The notes under the pieces are model-generated. The model was not told the DNA's origin. It ran no database searches and saw only the letters and a program-made list of their open reading frames with translations. The translations under genes were made by a program, and so were the position numbers. From contig NZ_CP073084.1 in assembly GCF_018137985.1 (NCBI RefSeq), positions 1,736,001-1,800,000 on the forward strand: a DNA stretch of 64,000 nt. The letters run 5' to 3'. Positions 50,465 through 59,762 of this stretch are shown piece by piece. Position 1 is the first letter of the stretch; every line of letters begins with the position of its first letter. The DNA comes from Streptococcus oriscaviae (GTDB lineage Bacteria > Bacillota > Bacilli > Lactobacillales > Streptococcaceae).

Positions 50465-51440
50465 GCAATCCCTCCTCATAAATCTGCTTGACAATAGTTT
50501 CAATGTCCAGCTCCTTCATGGTCACTTCCTCAATGCGGTAATCCCTGAACATCTGCTCAATAATCTGGGCGCTGGTCCACAGAGCGGTTTCATAGTGAAG
50601 AGTGATATGATAGTCGTCCTTAACATCCACCTCAATACCCGGTCTGTCGAGTGGCGGCAACATGGGATGCTCGCTAGAGAAGCTGATGGTTTTCACCTGT
50701 GAAAAGCGTTCTTTCAGCTGAGTCAGTGAACCGTCATAGACCTTACGCCCCTTGTCGATAATAAAAATCCGCTCACAGAGGCTTTCGATGTCCTGCATAT
50801 CGTGAGAAGTGATGAGGAAGGTTGTCTGGTGCTGCTGGTTCATATAGCGAATGAAGGAGCGAATTGTTTCCTTGACGCTGGCATCCAGACCAATGGTAGG
50901 TTCGTCCAGAAAGACAATAGCCGGCTGGTGGATAAAGATGGCTGCAAATTCACAGCGAACCCGTTGGCCCAGCGAGAGATTGCGTACGGGCTGGTTTAGC
51001 ATGTCGTCTAAGTCAAGCAATTTTTTCAGACGGTTCAAACGTTCATTGAAGACAGCATCTGGTACATCATAAATTTTAGCGTGAAGTACAAAGGATTCAT
51101 AGACAGGAAGGTTCCAGTCCAGATGGGATTTTTGACCAAATAGCACGCCGATTTGTTTGTTGACGGCCTTGCGGTTTTCTTGTGGAGCCAGACCGTTGAG
51201 TGTCACAGCTCCATAATCAGGGTAGAGGACTCCCGTCAACATCTTGATGGTCGTGGATTTCCCTGAGCCATTCGAGCCAATATATCCGACAATTTCCCCC
51301 TTGCTCACGGACAAGGAAATGTCCTGAACAGCTGGGATGGCTTTCTTTTGCGGTTTAAAAAAGGCTTTGATACTCCCTTTTAATCCAGGCTCCTTAACGA
51401 CGACCTGATAGGTTTTGCTGATGTGGTTGGCTTCAATCAT
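50457..51440 (-). CDS. ABC transporter ATP-binding protein
   Basis: 327 aa. Walker A YIGSNGSGKSTTIKMLTG, signature RNLSLGQRVRCEFA (LSLGQ variant of LSGGQ), Walker B AIVFLDEPTIGLD and H-loop FLITSHDMQDIE. The long C-terminal part (240-327) is typical of YbhF/daunorubicin-type drug exporter ATPases. First gene of a three-gene minus-strand operon after a strong promoter. Confidence 0.93.
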   Translation of the reverse strand: MIEANHISKTYQVVVKEPGLKGSIKAFFKPQKKAIPAVQDISLSVSKGEIVGYIGSNGSGKSTTIKMLTGVLYPDYGAVTLNGLAPQENRKAVNKQIGVLFGQKSHLDWNLPVYESFVLHAKIYDVPDAVFNERLNRLKKLLDLDDMLNQPVRNLSLGQRVRCEFAAIFIHQPAIVFLDEPTIGLDASVKETIRSFIRYMNQQHQTTFLITSHDMQDIESLCERIFIIDKGRKVYDGSLTQLKERFSQVKTISFSSEHPMLPPLDRPGIEVDVKDDYHITLHYETALWTSAQIIEQMFRDYRIEEVTMKELDIETIVKQIYEEGLHA

Positions 51441-51454
51441 ACTTAACTCCTTTT

Positions 51455-51505
51455 AGGAAAACGTTTGCGCAAGAGTATTGTAGCATATTTGACCAGGCTT
51501 GACAA
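51455..51505 (-). promoter_or_regulatory. Promoter of the ABC exporter operon with a cre-like site
   Basis: On the minus strand TTGTCA (51500-51505) and TACAAT (51477-51482) are 17 nt apart. GCGCAAACGTTTTCCT (51455-51470) lies just downstream and resembles a CcpA cre site, which could act as a roadblock in glucose. The cre match is imperfect. Confidence 0.6.
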
Positions 51506-51521
51506 GAGATGATTTGCACAC

Positions 51522-51545
51522 AAAAACAGCAGGAAAGACCTGCTG
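51522..51545 (-). terminator. Terminator of the PgpA-like gene
   Basis: CAGCAGG-AAAGA-CCTGCTG (51527-51545) is followed on the minus strand by TTTTTG. It sits 3 bp after the PgpA-like stop. Confidence 0.85.
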
Positions 51546-51547
51546 AA

Positions 51548-52057
51548 CTAGTTTTGGTTCGTAATGTAGCTTTTAGCGGGGTCGTTATGGGCAATGCGGC
51601 TGGCAGCAGCAGCAGCGATGGCACTGACAATATCGTCCAAGAAGGTATGGCAGGACGGTCCGATTTTACTGTCCAGATGGGCGATAACTCCAGGTTTTAC
51701 CTTGTCCAGATAGCCATAGTTGGTAAAACCAATCGAGCCGTAGAGATTGACAATGGATAGGGCCAAAATCTCATCAATACCATACAGACCGGCATCCTTT
51801 TTCAAAATATCCAACAAGGGCTGGGAGAGCTTATTCTGCTCTGCCAGACAATCCAGTTCGATACCGGTGATGATAGCGTTTTGGACTTCTCGCTTTTGCA
51901 AAACGGATTCGACACTCTCTAGACATTCCTCCATTGTCAAATGGGGAATGTACTTGTTTTGCAGAAAGAGAACCAACTCGGCCATCTGCTGCAGCTCAAT
52001 TCCTCTTTCTGCCAAGAGTTGCTTGCAATGATTGTATAAATACTGTTCATGATTCAT
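51548..52057 (-). CDS. PgpA-family protein (phosphatidylglycerophosphatase A-like)
   Basis: 169 aa. The core GVIAHLDSKIGPSCHTFLDD IVSAIAAAAASR and YGIDEILALSIVNLYGSIGF match the PgpA fold as in Bacillus YutG. Canonical PgpA is a membrane lipid phosphatase, but this short Firmicutes form lacks clear membrane helices, so the substrate is uncertain. Single-gene transcript ended by the 51522 hairpin. Confidence 0.82.
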   Translation of the reverse strand: MNHEQYLYNHCKQLLAERGIELQQMAELVLFLQNKYIPHLTMEECLESVESVLQKREVQNAIITGIELDCLAEQNKLSQPLLDILKKDAGLYGIDEILALSIVNLYGSIGFTNYGYLDKVKPGVIAHLDSKIGPSCHTFLDDIVSAIAAAAASRIAHNDPAKSYITNQN

Positions 52058-52243
52058 AAAACTACCTCACTTTTCTCTCTAGTGTATCAAAAAAGAGAAA
52101 GAAAATCTTTGGAAATTATGAAATTGAGTTGCATTTTATTGAAACTATCTAAAGAGAAGAGTGCTAAGGATGGATATGTTTTTAAAAACAAATCTTTACT
52201 TTTTGGGCGGAAGGCGTATAATAGATGGAAAGGAGGTTGTTTC

Positions 52244-53137
52244 ATGTTAAGCATTTCACAGTTATCTAAACACTACGGTGAAAAAGAAGTGCTCAAGGGT
52301 CTGTCTTTTGAGATTCCATCCGGCAGCATCTGCGGCTTGGTCGGCAAAAACGGAGCCGGCAAGACCACGCTTTTTCACTCCATTTTGCGCTTTGTCAATT
52401 ATGAAGGCGAAATTTTGCTAGATGGAAAATCCCTGACCGTAGATCGCTATCGAGATATAGGCTATCTGCCAGAAGAACGCAGTCTAATGCCCAAACTGAC
52501 GGTCTTTGAGCAAGTCCGTTATCTGGCTAGTCTCAAAGGGATGACCAGCAAGGAGGTCAGTGAAAAATTGCCGATCTGGATGGAAAAACTAGAGGTCAAG
52601 GGCAAGTTGACAGACAAAATCAAGAGCCTGTCCAAGGGGAACCAGCAGAAAGTTCAGCTGATTATCACCCTGATTCACGAGCCTAGTCTTATCATTCTTG
52701 ACGAGCCCTTCTCTGGTCTGGATCCGGTTAATACTGGTCTTTTGAAGCGCGTCATCTTAACTGAAAAAGAACGTGGAGCGACCATTATCTTTTCTGACCA
52801 TGTTATGACCAATGTTGAGGAATTGTGCGACCAGCTGGTGATGATTCAAGACGGTGATGTGGTGTTGAATGGTGGTATCCAGGAAATCCGTCGTCAGTTT
52901 GGCAAAACTCGCCTCTTTGTTTCAGCCGATGTACCGCGTGAACGCTTGGAAGGTCTGCCTCATGTGCTCTCCATACAGATGACCAACCAAGATAAGTGGC
53001 GGTTGGTTTTGGATGACGAAGGAGCAGGGCCAGAACTTTTCCAAGCCATCAGCGGCGGAAGCTATCTGGCAACCTTTGACCAGCAAGCACCAACCATTGA
53101 TGAAATCTTCAAAATCAAATCGGGGGTGGCAGAATGA
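52244..53137 (+). CDS. ABC transporter ATP-binding protein (NatA-like)
   Basis: 297 aa from ATG 52244 (AAAGGAGG 7 nt upstream); the frame is open farther 5' but lacks a ribosome site. Walker A LVGKNGAGKTTLFHSIL, signature IKSLSKGNQQKVQ, Walker B LIILDEPFSGLDP, H-loop IIFSDHVMTNVE. Overlaps the permease gene by 4 nt. NatAB-like exporters remove Na+ or antimicrobial compounds; substrate unknown. Confidence 0.92.
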   Translation: MLSISQLSKHYGEKEVLKGLSFEIPSGSICGLVGKNGAGKTTLFHSILRFVNYEGEILLDGKSLTVDRYRDIGYLPEERSLMPKLTVFEQVRYLASLKGMTSKEVSEKLPIWMEKLEVKGKLTDKIKSLSKGNQQKVQLIITLIHEPSLIILDEPFSGLDPVNTGLLKRVILTEKERGATIIFSDHVMTNVEELCDQLVMIQDGDVVLNGGIQEIRRQFGKTRLFVSADVPRERLEGLPHVLSIQMTNQDKWRLVLDDEGAGPELFQAISGGSYLATFDQQAPTIDEIFKIKSGVAE

Positions 53138-54342
53138 ACTCACTATTTTTAGTTGCAAAGGAAACCTATCTCCGTCAGGTTAAGTCTTGGTCTTTTGTCT
53201 TTATGGTCTTATCACCTTTTCTGATGATTTTCTTCTCACTGGGTGTTGGGTACTTGACAGGAACGAGCATAGGCCAGGGTGGGCAGGAGATCGCTCTTAT
53301 TAGCCAAGACCAGTCTGTCCAGTTCGCTTTTAAGGACGTGGAAGGTCTGACCTTCGATTACACTGATGAAACGAGTGCTAAAAAAGCCCTCAAGGATGAG
53401 GACTTACTGGGGTATCTGACGGTGGATGTGGCAGAAGGCCAGCTACGAGCTGTCTATCATGGCAATGATTTGCCGAATAAAGAGGTTGATACGGCTGTTC
53501 AGCAGATCTTGACGACCCTTCAGAACCAGTTGAATAGAGAGCAAGCTCAGCTGACCAGCCAGCAGCAGGAACTATTAGCACGAATTCCGGACTATCAGGT
53601 TGACTTGGAGGAAAACAAGGAATATGAAAAGATTGGCAAGTTTGTCCTGTTTTTCGCTCTGACTTTCCTCCTTTATGTGCTAACTATGATTTACGCTTCA
53701 ACAACGGCTCAGGAAGTAGCTAGTGAGAAGGGAACCAAGATTATGGAGGTTATCTTCTCCAGTGTGCCGGCTTCGACTTATTTCTATGGTCGAATTCTAG
53801 GAATTTTCATGGTTATTGCTACGCATCTGGGCATCTATGCCCTCGGTGGTTTGGGAAGCTACCAGTTCGCTAGTCTGGCCATGTTGAGCTTACAGGACAA
53901 TCCCATTGTCCACAGTATTCTAGCAGGTTTTGACTGGTTCTTTATCTTCTTTGCCCTTTTTGGTCTGGTTTTAATTGTTGTCATTGCCGCCCTTTGTGGT
54001 TCTTTGGTCGTTCGCCAAGAAGATGTCAATAAGGCTGTGCAACCAGTCATGTATCCGATTATTCTAGGCTTTATTGGCTCTATGTCTTTGGGGCAGCAGG
54101 CCCAGGAGCATATCTTAATCAAGCTGGGCTCCTATATTCCCCTTTTATCCACCTTCTTCATGCCAATCCGCATCATCAACGGTTGGGCAAGCAGTGTAGA
54201 AGCAGGGATTTCCCTTCTAATCCTCATTGCTACCACGGCAGGCGCTATTTACTTTATCGGCAAATCCTATGCAGGCCTCATTCTTCAAACCGATGACATC
54301 GGACTTTGGAAGAGCTTGAAAAAAGGCTTGATGATGAAGTAG
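53134..54342 (+). CDS. ABC-2 permease (NatB-like)
   Basis: 402 aa. One N-terminal helix (WSFVFMVLSPFLMIFFSLGV), a large external domain (40-165) and five to six helices from 170, including KFVLFFALTFLLYVLTMIYA and EVASEKGTKIMEVIFSSVPA, the NatB/ABC-2 signature. Partner of the ATPase immediately upstream. Confidence 0.9.
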   Translation: MNSLFLVAKETYLRQVKSWSFVFMVLSPFLMIFFSLGVGYLTGTSIGQGGQEIALISQDQSVQFAFKDVEGLTFDYTDETSAKKALKDEDLLGYLTVDVAEGQLRAVYHGNDLPNKEVDTAVQQILTTLQNQLNREQAQLTSQQQELLARIPDYQVDLEENKEYEKIGKFVLFFALTFLLYVLTMIYASTTAQEVASEKGTKIMEVIFSSVPASTYFYGRILGIFMVIATHLGIYALGGLGSYQFASLAMLSLQDNPIVHSILAGFDWFFIFFALFGLVLIVVIAALCGSLVVRQEDVNKAVQPVMYPIILGFIGSMSLGQQAQEHILIKLGSYIPLLSTFFMPIRIINGWASSVEAGISLLILIATTAGAIYFIGKSYAGLILQTDDIGLWKSLKKGLMMK

Positions 54343-54373
54343 CCAACATACCTAGGTACAAATCAAACATTCA

Positions 54374-54422
54374 AAAAAGACTTAAAGCTAGAGCTTTTAG
54401 AAGCGCAGCTTTAAGTCTTTTT
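54374..54422. terminator. Strong bidirectional terminator
   Basis: 16-bp perfect stem (54374-54389 with 54407-54422) with A/T flanks serving both the NatB-like gene and the converging DUF4097 gene. Confidence 0.9.
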
Positions 54423-54432
54423 GTTCTCCAGT

Positions 54433-55503
54433 CTACGGGTTGAAGACTTTTTCTCTGAAATTGATGGTACCATTGATTGCTTGAATCGTCAGTTTGTTCT
54501 TGCTGTCTTTTTTCTCCACGGTCACCTTTTCTTGGTCTTCTTGTTTGGTTACAGTTAGGTGAGCGTATTTCTCGGAGGTGAAGATACCGATGTTTTGGAA
54601 GGCTTCTTCCAGATATGGCTCCTCTTTGAAGATCTGTTGCAGGTTCAGTTCTTCCCCTCCTTGACCGGAATAGCCATAGTAGCCCATGGCTTCTACAAAA
54701 GCTTTTGGGTCAATACTTGTTGTTGCGTCAAGCCCCGTATTAGCAAGAGTTTGCTCGCTCAGGTCAACATTGGTTGCTACTAGATTGCTTTCTGAGAGGA
54801 AGGTCACCTGACCGATGATGGTTAGGTTTTGGGCTTCTAAATTTTGATAGTAGTCAATCTTTGTGGCCTCCAGACTAGAATCCTTCATGACCACATGACC
54901 GGCTTCTGAATGGACGGTCGCATTTTTCAAGACAGATTTATTCAGATAGAGATAAGGAGCCTGGACGCTGGCTTTTTCAATACTAGTATTTTCGGCTGCG
55001 ATATTACCAATAAAGTCCAGCTCGGCGATGGCTACATCTGTCAAGGAAAGAAGGGCACCATATTGAGTGCCAGAAAGCTTGTTCAGCTTGCTTCCCTTGG
55101 GCAGTTCAATCTCAACGCGATATGTGGCCAAGTCGCGTGAAGCTAGGATTTCACCTCCCAGTTGCAGGATTCCTTTCACTTGCAGAGGGTCTTCTGATGC
55201 TTGTTCCAGTCTTAGAATGCCATCTTTTTCAGATACTTCAAGGACAGGTCCTAGGTAATTAGTTTGCTTGTAGTAGCGAACATGAACTTTTTGGTCAGGA
55301 GATTCTTGGATATAAAATTCCTTTGACAACCCCGTAATCTGAATTTCGCTAATCTTATTGTAGGTTTTCTCGATGAGTTCTGGCTGGCTGATGTCCTCCA
55401 GCTGAGCTACCCCACCAGAGAAAAAACCGATTCCCGCCAGTATCAAACCAGTAATTAGACTGACAAAACCAATGATGAGAGAGATGGTTAATTTCTTTTT
55501 CAT
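54433..55503 (-). CDS. DUF4097-family membrane-anchored protein
   Basis: 356 aa. N-terminal helix ISLIIGFVSLITGLILAGIG is a signal anchor. The rest is a repetitive right-handed beta structure typical of DUF4097/LiaG-like proteins (AENTSIEKASVQAPYLYLNK; DYYQNLEAQNLTIIGQV). Facing outside, it is thought to respond to envelope stress. It overlaps the DUF1700 gene by 4 nt and forms an operon with it and PadR. Confidence 0.87.
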   Translation of the reverse strand: MKKKLTISLIIGFVSLITGLILAGIGFFSGGVAQLEDISQPELIEKTYNKISEIQITGLSKEFYIQESPDQKVHVRYYKQTNYLGPVLEVSEKDGILRLEQASEDPLQVKGILQLGGEILASRDLATYRVEIELPKGSKLNKLSGTQYGALLSLTDVAIAELDFIGNIAAENTSIEKASVQAPYLYLNKSVLKNATVHSEAGHVVMKDSSLEATKIDYYQNLEAQNLTIIGQVTFLSESNLVATNVDLSEQTLANTGLDATTSIDPKAFVEAMGYYGYSGQGGEELNLQQIFKEEPYLEEAFQNIGIFTSEKYAHLTVTKQEDQEKVTVEKKDSKNKLTIQAINGTINFREKVFNP

Positions 55504-56258
55504 GATGTTTTACCTCGCTTGAGAATCCACTGGAAGAAGGTTTTGACAAAACGCCCAGACCAGTAGGCAAAGTAGCCTGTCAGGATGTAAAGCAGGATGG
55601 CTCCACCGATGAGTGAAAGCCCACCGCCAAATCCCATGAGAAAAACAGAGAATGCTTGGGGTAACAGGGCAAAGGCTTCCCAAATCAGATAGGCTCCAAG
55701 GACAGTCAAACAGATACCAAGGCCAAAGGCTGCCAGGAGAAAGACAATAATCACTGCAATTAACCCCAAGAGGAGCAAGAGGAGCAAGAGGAGCAGTGGT
55801 AGGGTGATGGGGAGGGTCGCAACTGCCAGAATGGCTAGCCATAGCGTTTTTCTCGTTTTCCTCCATTCGTTGATGTTCTTGCCCAAGAAGAAGGCGCCGA
55901 CCAACAGCAGTAGAAAGACCATCAAATAGCCCAGAAACTCTCCTGCCAGCAAGAGAAGAAGGGAGAGGGTAAACAGCACTCCCATTGCTAGCCAACTAAA
56001 CCAGCGGAACAGCATTTTCTCTTTGGAAGGCTGAGACTGGTCTTCTTGAGCTTCTTCGACCTGACGGTTGAGCATATTGTTGATTAGCTCATTGGCAGCT
56101 TCCTTGGGTGTGCCCAATTCTTCGATGAGATAGGCTTCCCGTTCGGGGCCGGCCTCGTCAAAATATTCCTTGAAAAAGCCAATGGCCTCTTGGTATTCCT
56201 TATGAGGCAGTTTTTTCAGATATTTTTCCAACTGGGCCATGTATTCAGTTCTTGTCAT
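55500..56258 (-). CDS. DUF1700 membrane protein
   Basis: 252 aa. Cytoplasmic head MTRTEYMAQLEKYLKKLPHK with EAIGFFKEYFDEAGPE is diagnostic of DUF1700. From about 85 there are five or six helices, including a leucine-rich stretch (about 155-165) encoded by short GAGGAGCAAGAG-type DNA repeats (55769-55796), so this tract could vary in length. Coupled to PadR by a 14-nt overlap. Confidence 0.9.
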   Translation of the reverse strand: MTRTEYMAQLEKYLKKLPHKEYQEAIGFFKEYFDEAGPEREAYLIEELGTPKEAANELINNMLNRQVEEAQEDQSQPSKEKMLFRWFSWLAMGVLFTLSLLLLLAGEFLGYLMVFLLLLVGAFFLGKNINEWRKTRKTLWLAILAVATLPITLPLLLLLLLLLLGLIAVIIVFLLAAFGLGICLTVLGAYLIWEAFALLPQAFSVFLMGFGGGLSLIGGAILLYILTGYFAYWSGRFVKTFFQWILKRGKTS

Positions 56259-56571
56259 GGCGCACGCTCCCTTCTATAATACCGTTGATGGTTGACGTAT
56301 ACTCATCCCAATCCGCTTTTAACTGAACCAGCTGTTCATGACCTAGCTGGGTCAAGCTGTAATATTTTCGGGTTCGACCCTGAAATTCTCTGGAGTAGGT
56401 GGCCAGAAAGTCACTTTTCTCCAGCTTTTTGAGGATGGGATAAAGGGCTGATTCCTTGATGTTGGCGACCAGCTTGATGGTTTGACAGATTTCATAACCA
56501 TAGGAATCATCCGATTCCAAGATGGCCATAATCAGAAATTCCGTCAGTATGGCAGGTACAGGAAAGGCCAT
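56245..56571 (-). CDS. PadR-family transcriptional regulator
   Basis: 108 aa. Winged HTH: VPAILTEFLIMAILESDDSY GYEI, then NIKESALYPILKKLEKSDFL and SREFQGRTRKYYSLTQLGHE. ATG has CGGAGGTG upstream. PadR proteins autorepress and release on stress or ligand. The promoter region 56597-56640 (as + strand) has TATATATAAAAT repeats that may be the operator. Confidence 0.93.
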   Translation of the reverse strand: MAFPVPAILTEFLIMAILESDDSYGYEICQTIKLVANIKESALYPILKKLEKSDFLATYSREFQGRTRKYYSLTQLGHEQLVQLKADWDEYTSTINGIIEGSVRHDKN

Positions 56572-56680
56572 AGGACACCTCCGTTTAGTATGTTGAAAAA
56601 ACGCATATATAAAATTTCTGTATATATAAAATATAAACCTATTCGCTCAAAAAGTCAAGTGATTATAGACAAATTTAGAA

Positions 56681-56710
56681 GAAAAAAAGAAAGGCCCCAA
56701 GGACCTTTCT
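56681..56710 (-). terminator. Terminator of the formate/nitrite channel gene
   Basis: GAAAGG...CCTTTC stem (56689-56709) followed on the minus strand by a T-run. Nine bp after the channel gene. Confidence 0.8.
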
Positions 56711-56719
56711 AGCAATCGA

Positions 56720-57523
56720 TTAGTCAATATACAATTTTGATTTGTTGCTGAGCCAGCTGTAAAGGAAACCAATCAGGATACCACCGCCGACAAAGTTGCC
56801 GAAGCCAGAGAAGAAGAAGTTAATGAGAACAGACCAAACAGTCATTCCTTCCACAGGGCCACCAAATGAGAAGAAGGCCAATGAGAAGGTAGAGAAGTTG
56901 GCGATAACGTGCTCAAAACCAAGGAAGGCAAAGATGAAGATGATAAAGATAAGGGAAATGACACGCCCTGCATCATCCTTCATCCGCATGGAGATGAAGA
57001 CAGCGATATTCACGACGATGTTAGCAAAAATCCCTTCCACAAACTGGGTTAGAGGAGTCTTCATCAACTTGGCAGTCGTTGCCTGAATCAGGTAACTGTG
57101 TTCGTTCAGATGCCCTACTTGATAAGGTTGGGTGAAAGACAGCAAGTAACAGACGATTACTGCACCGACAAAGTTGAAGAAGATACAGGTTGCCAAAATT
57201 TTAAAGGCTGTTTTAGCAGGAATGACCTTTCTGTGAACGGCAGAGGTCATATACATCATATTAGAAGTACCCAGCTCAGCGTTCATGTATAAGATCATAA
57301 CCAGACACCAACCGAACATGAGACCGTAGCCGAACTTGCCCAGTCCATCTACGATGTGGTTGAGTTTGTCCGCTACATAGGCAGAGATTGCCAAACCAAT
57401 CGCCAGATAGACACTGGCCATAATAGCCCGAAGAGCATAGGCGAAGTAGTTGCTTTCAATCAAGTCTGCTTTTTTCTTAATACTCTTATCAATATTATAA
57501 ATCAATGTATCGTGTTCTGCCAT
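56720..57523 (-). CDS. Formate/nitrite transporter family channel
   Basis: 267 aa from ATG 57523 (GAAGAGG about 10 nt upstream). Six helices. Family motifs: LRAIMASVYLAIGLAISAYV, MNAELGTSNMMYMTSAV, and FGFEHVIANFS-like LGFEHVIANFSTFSLAFF, where the His gates anion flow. It moves formate or nitrite across the membrane as a pentamer; formate export in mixed-acid fermentation is the likely job here. Promoter: extended -10 TGGTATACT on minus (57571-57579). Confidence 0.92.
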   Translation of the reverse strand: MAEHDTLIYNIDKSIKKKADLIESNYFAYALRAIMASVYLAIGLAISAYVADKLNHIVDGLGKFGYGLMFGWCLVMILYMNAELGTSNMMYMTSAVHRKVIPAKTAFKILATCIFFNFVGAVIVCYLLSFTQPYQVGHLNEHSYLIQATTAKLMKTPLTQFVEGIFANIVVNIAVFISMRMKDDAGRVISLIFIIFIFAFLGFEHVIANFSTFSLAFFSFGGPVEGMTVWSVLINFFFSGFGNFVGGGILIGFLYSWLSNKSKLYID

Positions 57524-57664
57524 GACGATAACCTCTTCACTAAAATTTGAGATGAATCTCACAATATATGAGTATACCAGAAAAATATAAAAATAGTAAG
57601 AGATTTTGTGGAAAAAATATGAAAATCTTCAAGTAATCGTTACCAATCCGACAAGCTGTGAAAA

Positions 57665-57693
57665 TTGTCTGTGTCTAACGAACATGATATAAT
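57665..57693 (+). promoter_or_regulatory. Promoter of the Nudix gene
   Basis: TTGTCT (57665-57670) and TATAAT (57688-57693) with 17-nt spacing. Because in-frame start codons at 57665 and 57692 fall in this promoter, the later ATG at 57746 is preferred. Confidence 0.8.
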
Positions 57694-57745
57694 GGAAAGA
57701 ACCTTATCACCATCGCAGAAAGGCCCCAGTAAGGGAAGAAAAAGT

Positions 57746-58351
57746 ATGTTAGATTCGATTCACTCTATCTTACAGGACTATCAGCCAAAAATCTTAGGCG
57801 AAAAACGCCGCTACGCTGTCCTCTTGCCCTTGATTTGGCAGGAAAACACCTGGCAGGTTCTTTATCAGGTTAGAAGCGAGTCTATCTCTCAGCCAGGGGA
57901 GGTTTCCTTTCCCGGAGGCGCCTTGGAAGAAGGAGAGAGCTATGCACAGGCGGCTGTCCGTGAAGCCAGAGAAGAACTCAATCTAAAGGACGCTGACATT
58001 GACCTTCTGGGAGAAATCGACTACTTAGTCTTTGGACAAACGACTATTCACTGCTTTGTCGGCCAGCTTAAGCTGGCTGACTGGCGACAAATCAAGCCCA
58101 ATGAAGAGGTCGCACGGCTTTTCACCGTTCCGCTGGAGAGCCTGCTTGAACAGGAGCCAACCTACTATTCCCTGACTTCTACGGTAGATGCCGACAGTGC
58201 CTTTCCTTTTGATCGTATCCGTAATGGACAGGACTATCCCTTCAGTCACAATGCCCGTCGCATTCCCTTCTATGACCAACTGGGAGAAACCATCTGGGGC
58301 ATGACAGCCCAGTTTACCCACCGCTTCACAGAAATCGTGAAGGAAGCTTAG
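57746..58351 (+). CDS. Nudix hydrolase, probable CoA pyrophosphatase
   Basis: 201 aa from ATG 57746 (AAGGGAAG upstream). Nudix box GALEEGESYAQAAVREAREE LNL (G5xE...REUxEE) and the upstream SISQPGEVSFPGG, which is the CoA-specific UPF0035/NudL signature. It hydrolyses CoA and derivatives to phosphopantetheine and 3',5'-ADP. Ends before a strong terminator. Confidence 0.9.
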   Translation: MLDSIHSILQDYQPKILGEKRRYAVLLPLIWQENTWQVLYQVRSESISQPGEVSFPGGALEEGESYAQAAVREAREELNLKDADIDLLGEIDYLVFGQTTIHCFVGQLKLADWRQIKPNEEVARLFTVPLESLLEQEPTYYSLTSTVDADSAFPFDRIRNGQDYPFSHNARRIPFYDQLGETIWGMTAQFTHRFTEIVKEA

Positions 58352-58356
58352 TATCC

Positions 58357-58391
58357 AAAAGCCTTGACAGTAGCAGCTCAAGGCTTTTTAT
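58357..58391 (+). terminator. Terminator after the Nudix gene
   Basis: 11-bp perfect stem AAAAGCCTTGA (58357-58367) with TCAAGGCTTTT (58378-58388), then TTA. Confidence 0.88.
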
Positions 58392-58910
58392 AGCTCCTAT
58401 TGGCCAATTGTTTGCTGAGCTTTATCCAAGCAAATTGGAAAAGATATGAAAAACACGGACTTGTGGGGGCATTTGACGATTATGATGCGCAAGGTGTCAT
58501 CCCCTAAATCTGCTAATCACGTTATTCACGTCTTCAAACAAAAAACAGTCCTTGTCTTATTATCGGACTTTGCGGCAGTGTTGAGTGAGTAAAATAAATC
58601 GCTATATTGCTGGTATTCATATGCTGGAAAGTTGTTTTAAGGAGTTCGAGCATTCTATCTCCGACCAGAAAAAGGTACTGCAAAAGAATGCAATAGTCTA
58701 TCTAAAGGATTTTCACCAAAGAGCTTAGAACCGTATATCTTTAAAGAATACTTCGCAAAGTATTTACTGTAATTTTTTTCTAGAGCCGTTTGGCTCTCTT
58801 TTTCTTCCCTTCTTTTCACTAATGTGATATCTTTTCAATTGATTTACGGTTAGAAATAACTCCATCAACATTAACAAATGTTCAAAATTCCAACAGATTC
58901 TTGTTTATTT
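58392..58910. other. Gene-poor region with decayed coding debris and a terminator
   Basis: About 520 bp with no intact gene. A 28-codon open piece (FIQANWKRYEKHGLVGAFDD) ends at a stop near 58507, and a second short piece runs from about 58612 (IAGIHMLESCFKEFEHSISD). Neither has a start with ribosome site. A terminator AGAGCC-GTTT-GGCTCT with T-run lies at 58782-58805. I read this as the remains of one or two lost genes; the family is not recognised. Confidence 0.45.
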
Positions 58911-58920
58911 TTGATATAAT
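58867..58920 (+). promoter_or_regulatory. lacR promoter with dyad
   Basis: Extended -10 TGATATAAT (58912-58920) 25 nt before the lacR ATG. AACATT-AACA-AATGTT (58867-58882) is a perfect inverted repeat upstream and a possible operator. Confidence 0.65.
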
Positions 58921-58945
58921 GTAGAAAAACAACAAAGGATTAAAC

Positions 58946-59713
58946 ATGAATAAACGAGAACGACTAGAAGAAATTACACGATTGGTAAACAAAAAAGGCA
59001 CAGTTCGAATTTCTGAAATTGTTGAATTGCTAAATGTTACTGATATGACTGTTCGACGTGATTTTATTGAATTGGAAGAGCAAGGTGTCTTAACAAAAAT
59101 TCACGGTGGTGCTAGAAGTAATAAGGCTTTTCAATATCGGGAATATTCCCATTCTGAGAAACACATTCAGAATAAGGAAGCCAAGCAAGAGATAGCGGAA
59201 AGGGCTGCACAACTGATAGAAGATGGAGACACGGTATTTTTAGGTCCAGGAACAACAGTGGCCTTTCTGGCTGAGGCCATTAAAAATCCTCGCCTAACAG
59301 TCATCACAAACTGTATGCCTGTTTTTACCATCCTATCTCAAAAGAAGACCGAGGAGTTTCAAGTCTTTCTTCTGGGGGGAGAATATCGCCAAGTGACAGA
59401 ATCTTTTGTAGGAGAAATTACCAATACAAGTTTAGAAAAAATGCGATTCAGCAAGATTTTCTTTTCAGGTAACGGACTTAAGGGAACTGATGTCATGACC
59501 TCCACCTTAGCGGAAGCCTATACGCAAAATATTGCCATTAAACATTCTTTAGAAAAATATCTACTGCTGGATGCCTCGAAAATTGGAAAAGATGATTTTA
59601 CTTCCTTTTGTGATTTGAATGATGTAACTGCTCTAGTGACCGATATGACTGCAAAGGATGAAAATTACCAATTATTAAGTAAGCACATCGAAATGATCAC
59701 TACAAAATCATAA
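58946..59713 (+). CDS. lacR: Lactose phosphotransferase system repressor, DeoR family
   Basis: 255 aa. N-terminal Deo[32 protein letters not shown], then the sugar-phosphate sensor domain ([40 protein letters not shown]). LacR represses lac genes until tagatose-6-phosphate accumulates. Directly upstream of lacABCD with its own terminator, the usual streptococcal order. Confidence 0.93.
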   Translation: MNKRERLEEITRLVNKKGTVRISEIVELLNVTDMTVRRDFIELEEQGVLTKIHGGARSNKAFQYREYSHSEKHIQNKEAKQEIAERAAQLIEDGDTVFLGPGTTVAFLAEAIKNPRLTVITNCMPVFTILSQKKTEEFQVFLLGGEYRQVTESFVGEITNTSLEKMRFSKIFFSGNGLKGTDVMTSTLAEAYTQNIAIKHSLEKYLLLDASKIGKDDFTSFCDLNDVTALVTDMTAKDENYQLLSKHIEMITTKS

Positions 59714-59720
59714 AGTTATC

Positions 59721-59750
59721 AAAACCAACAGCTAAATGTTGGTTTTTTGT
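59721..59750 (+). terminator. lacR terminator
   Basis: AAAACCAACA (59721-59730) with TGTTGGTTTT (59738-59747) and a T-run. Confidence 0.88.
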
Positions 59751-59762
59751 TTGTATACGAAA

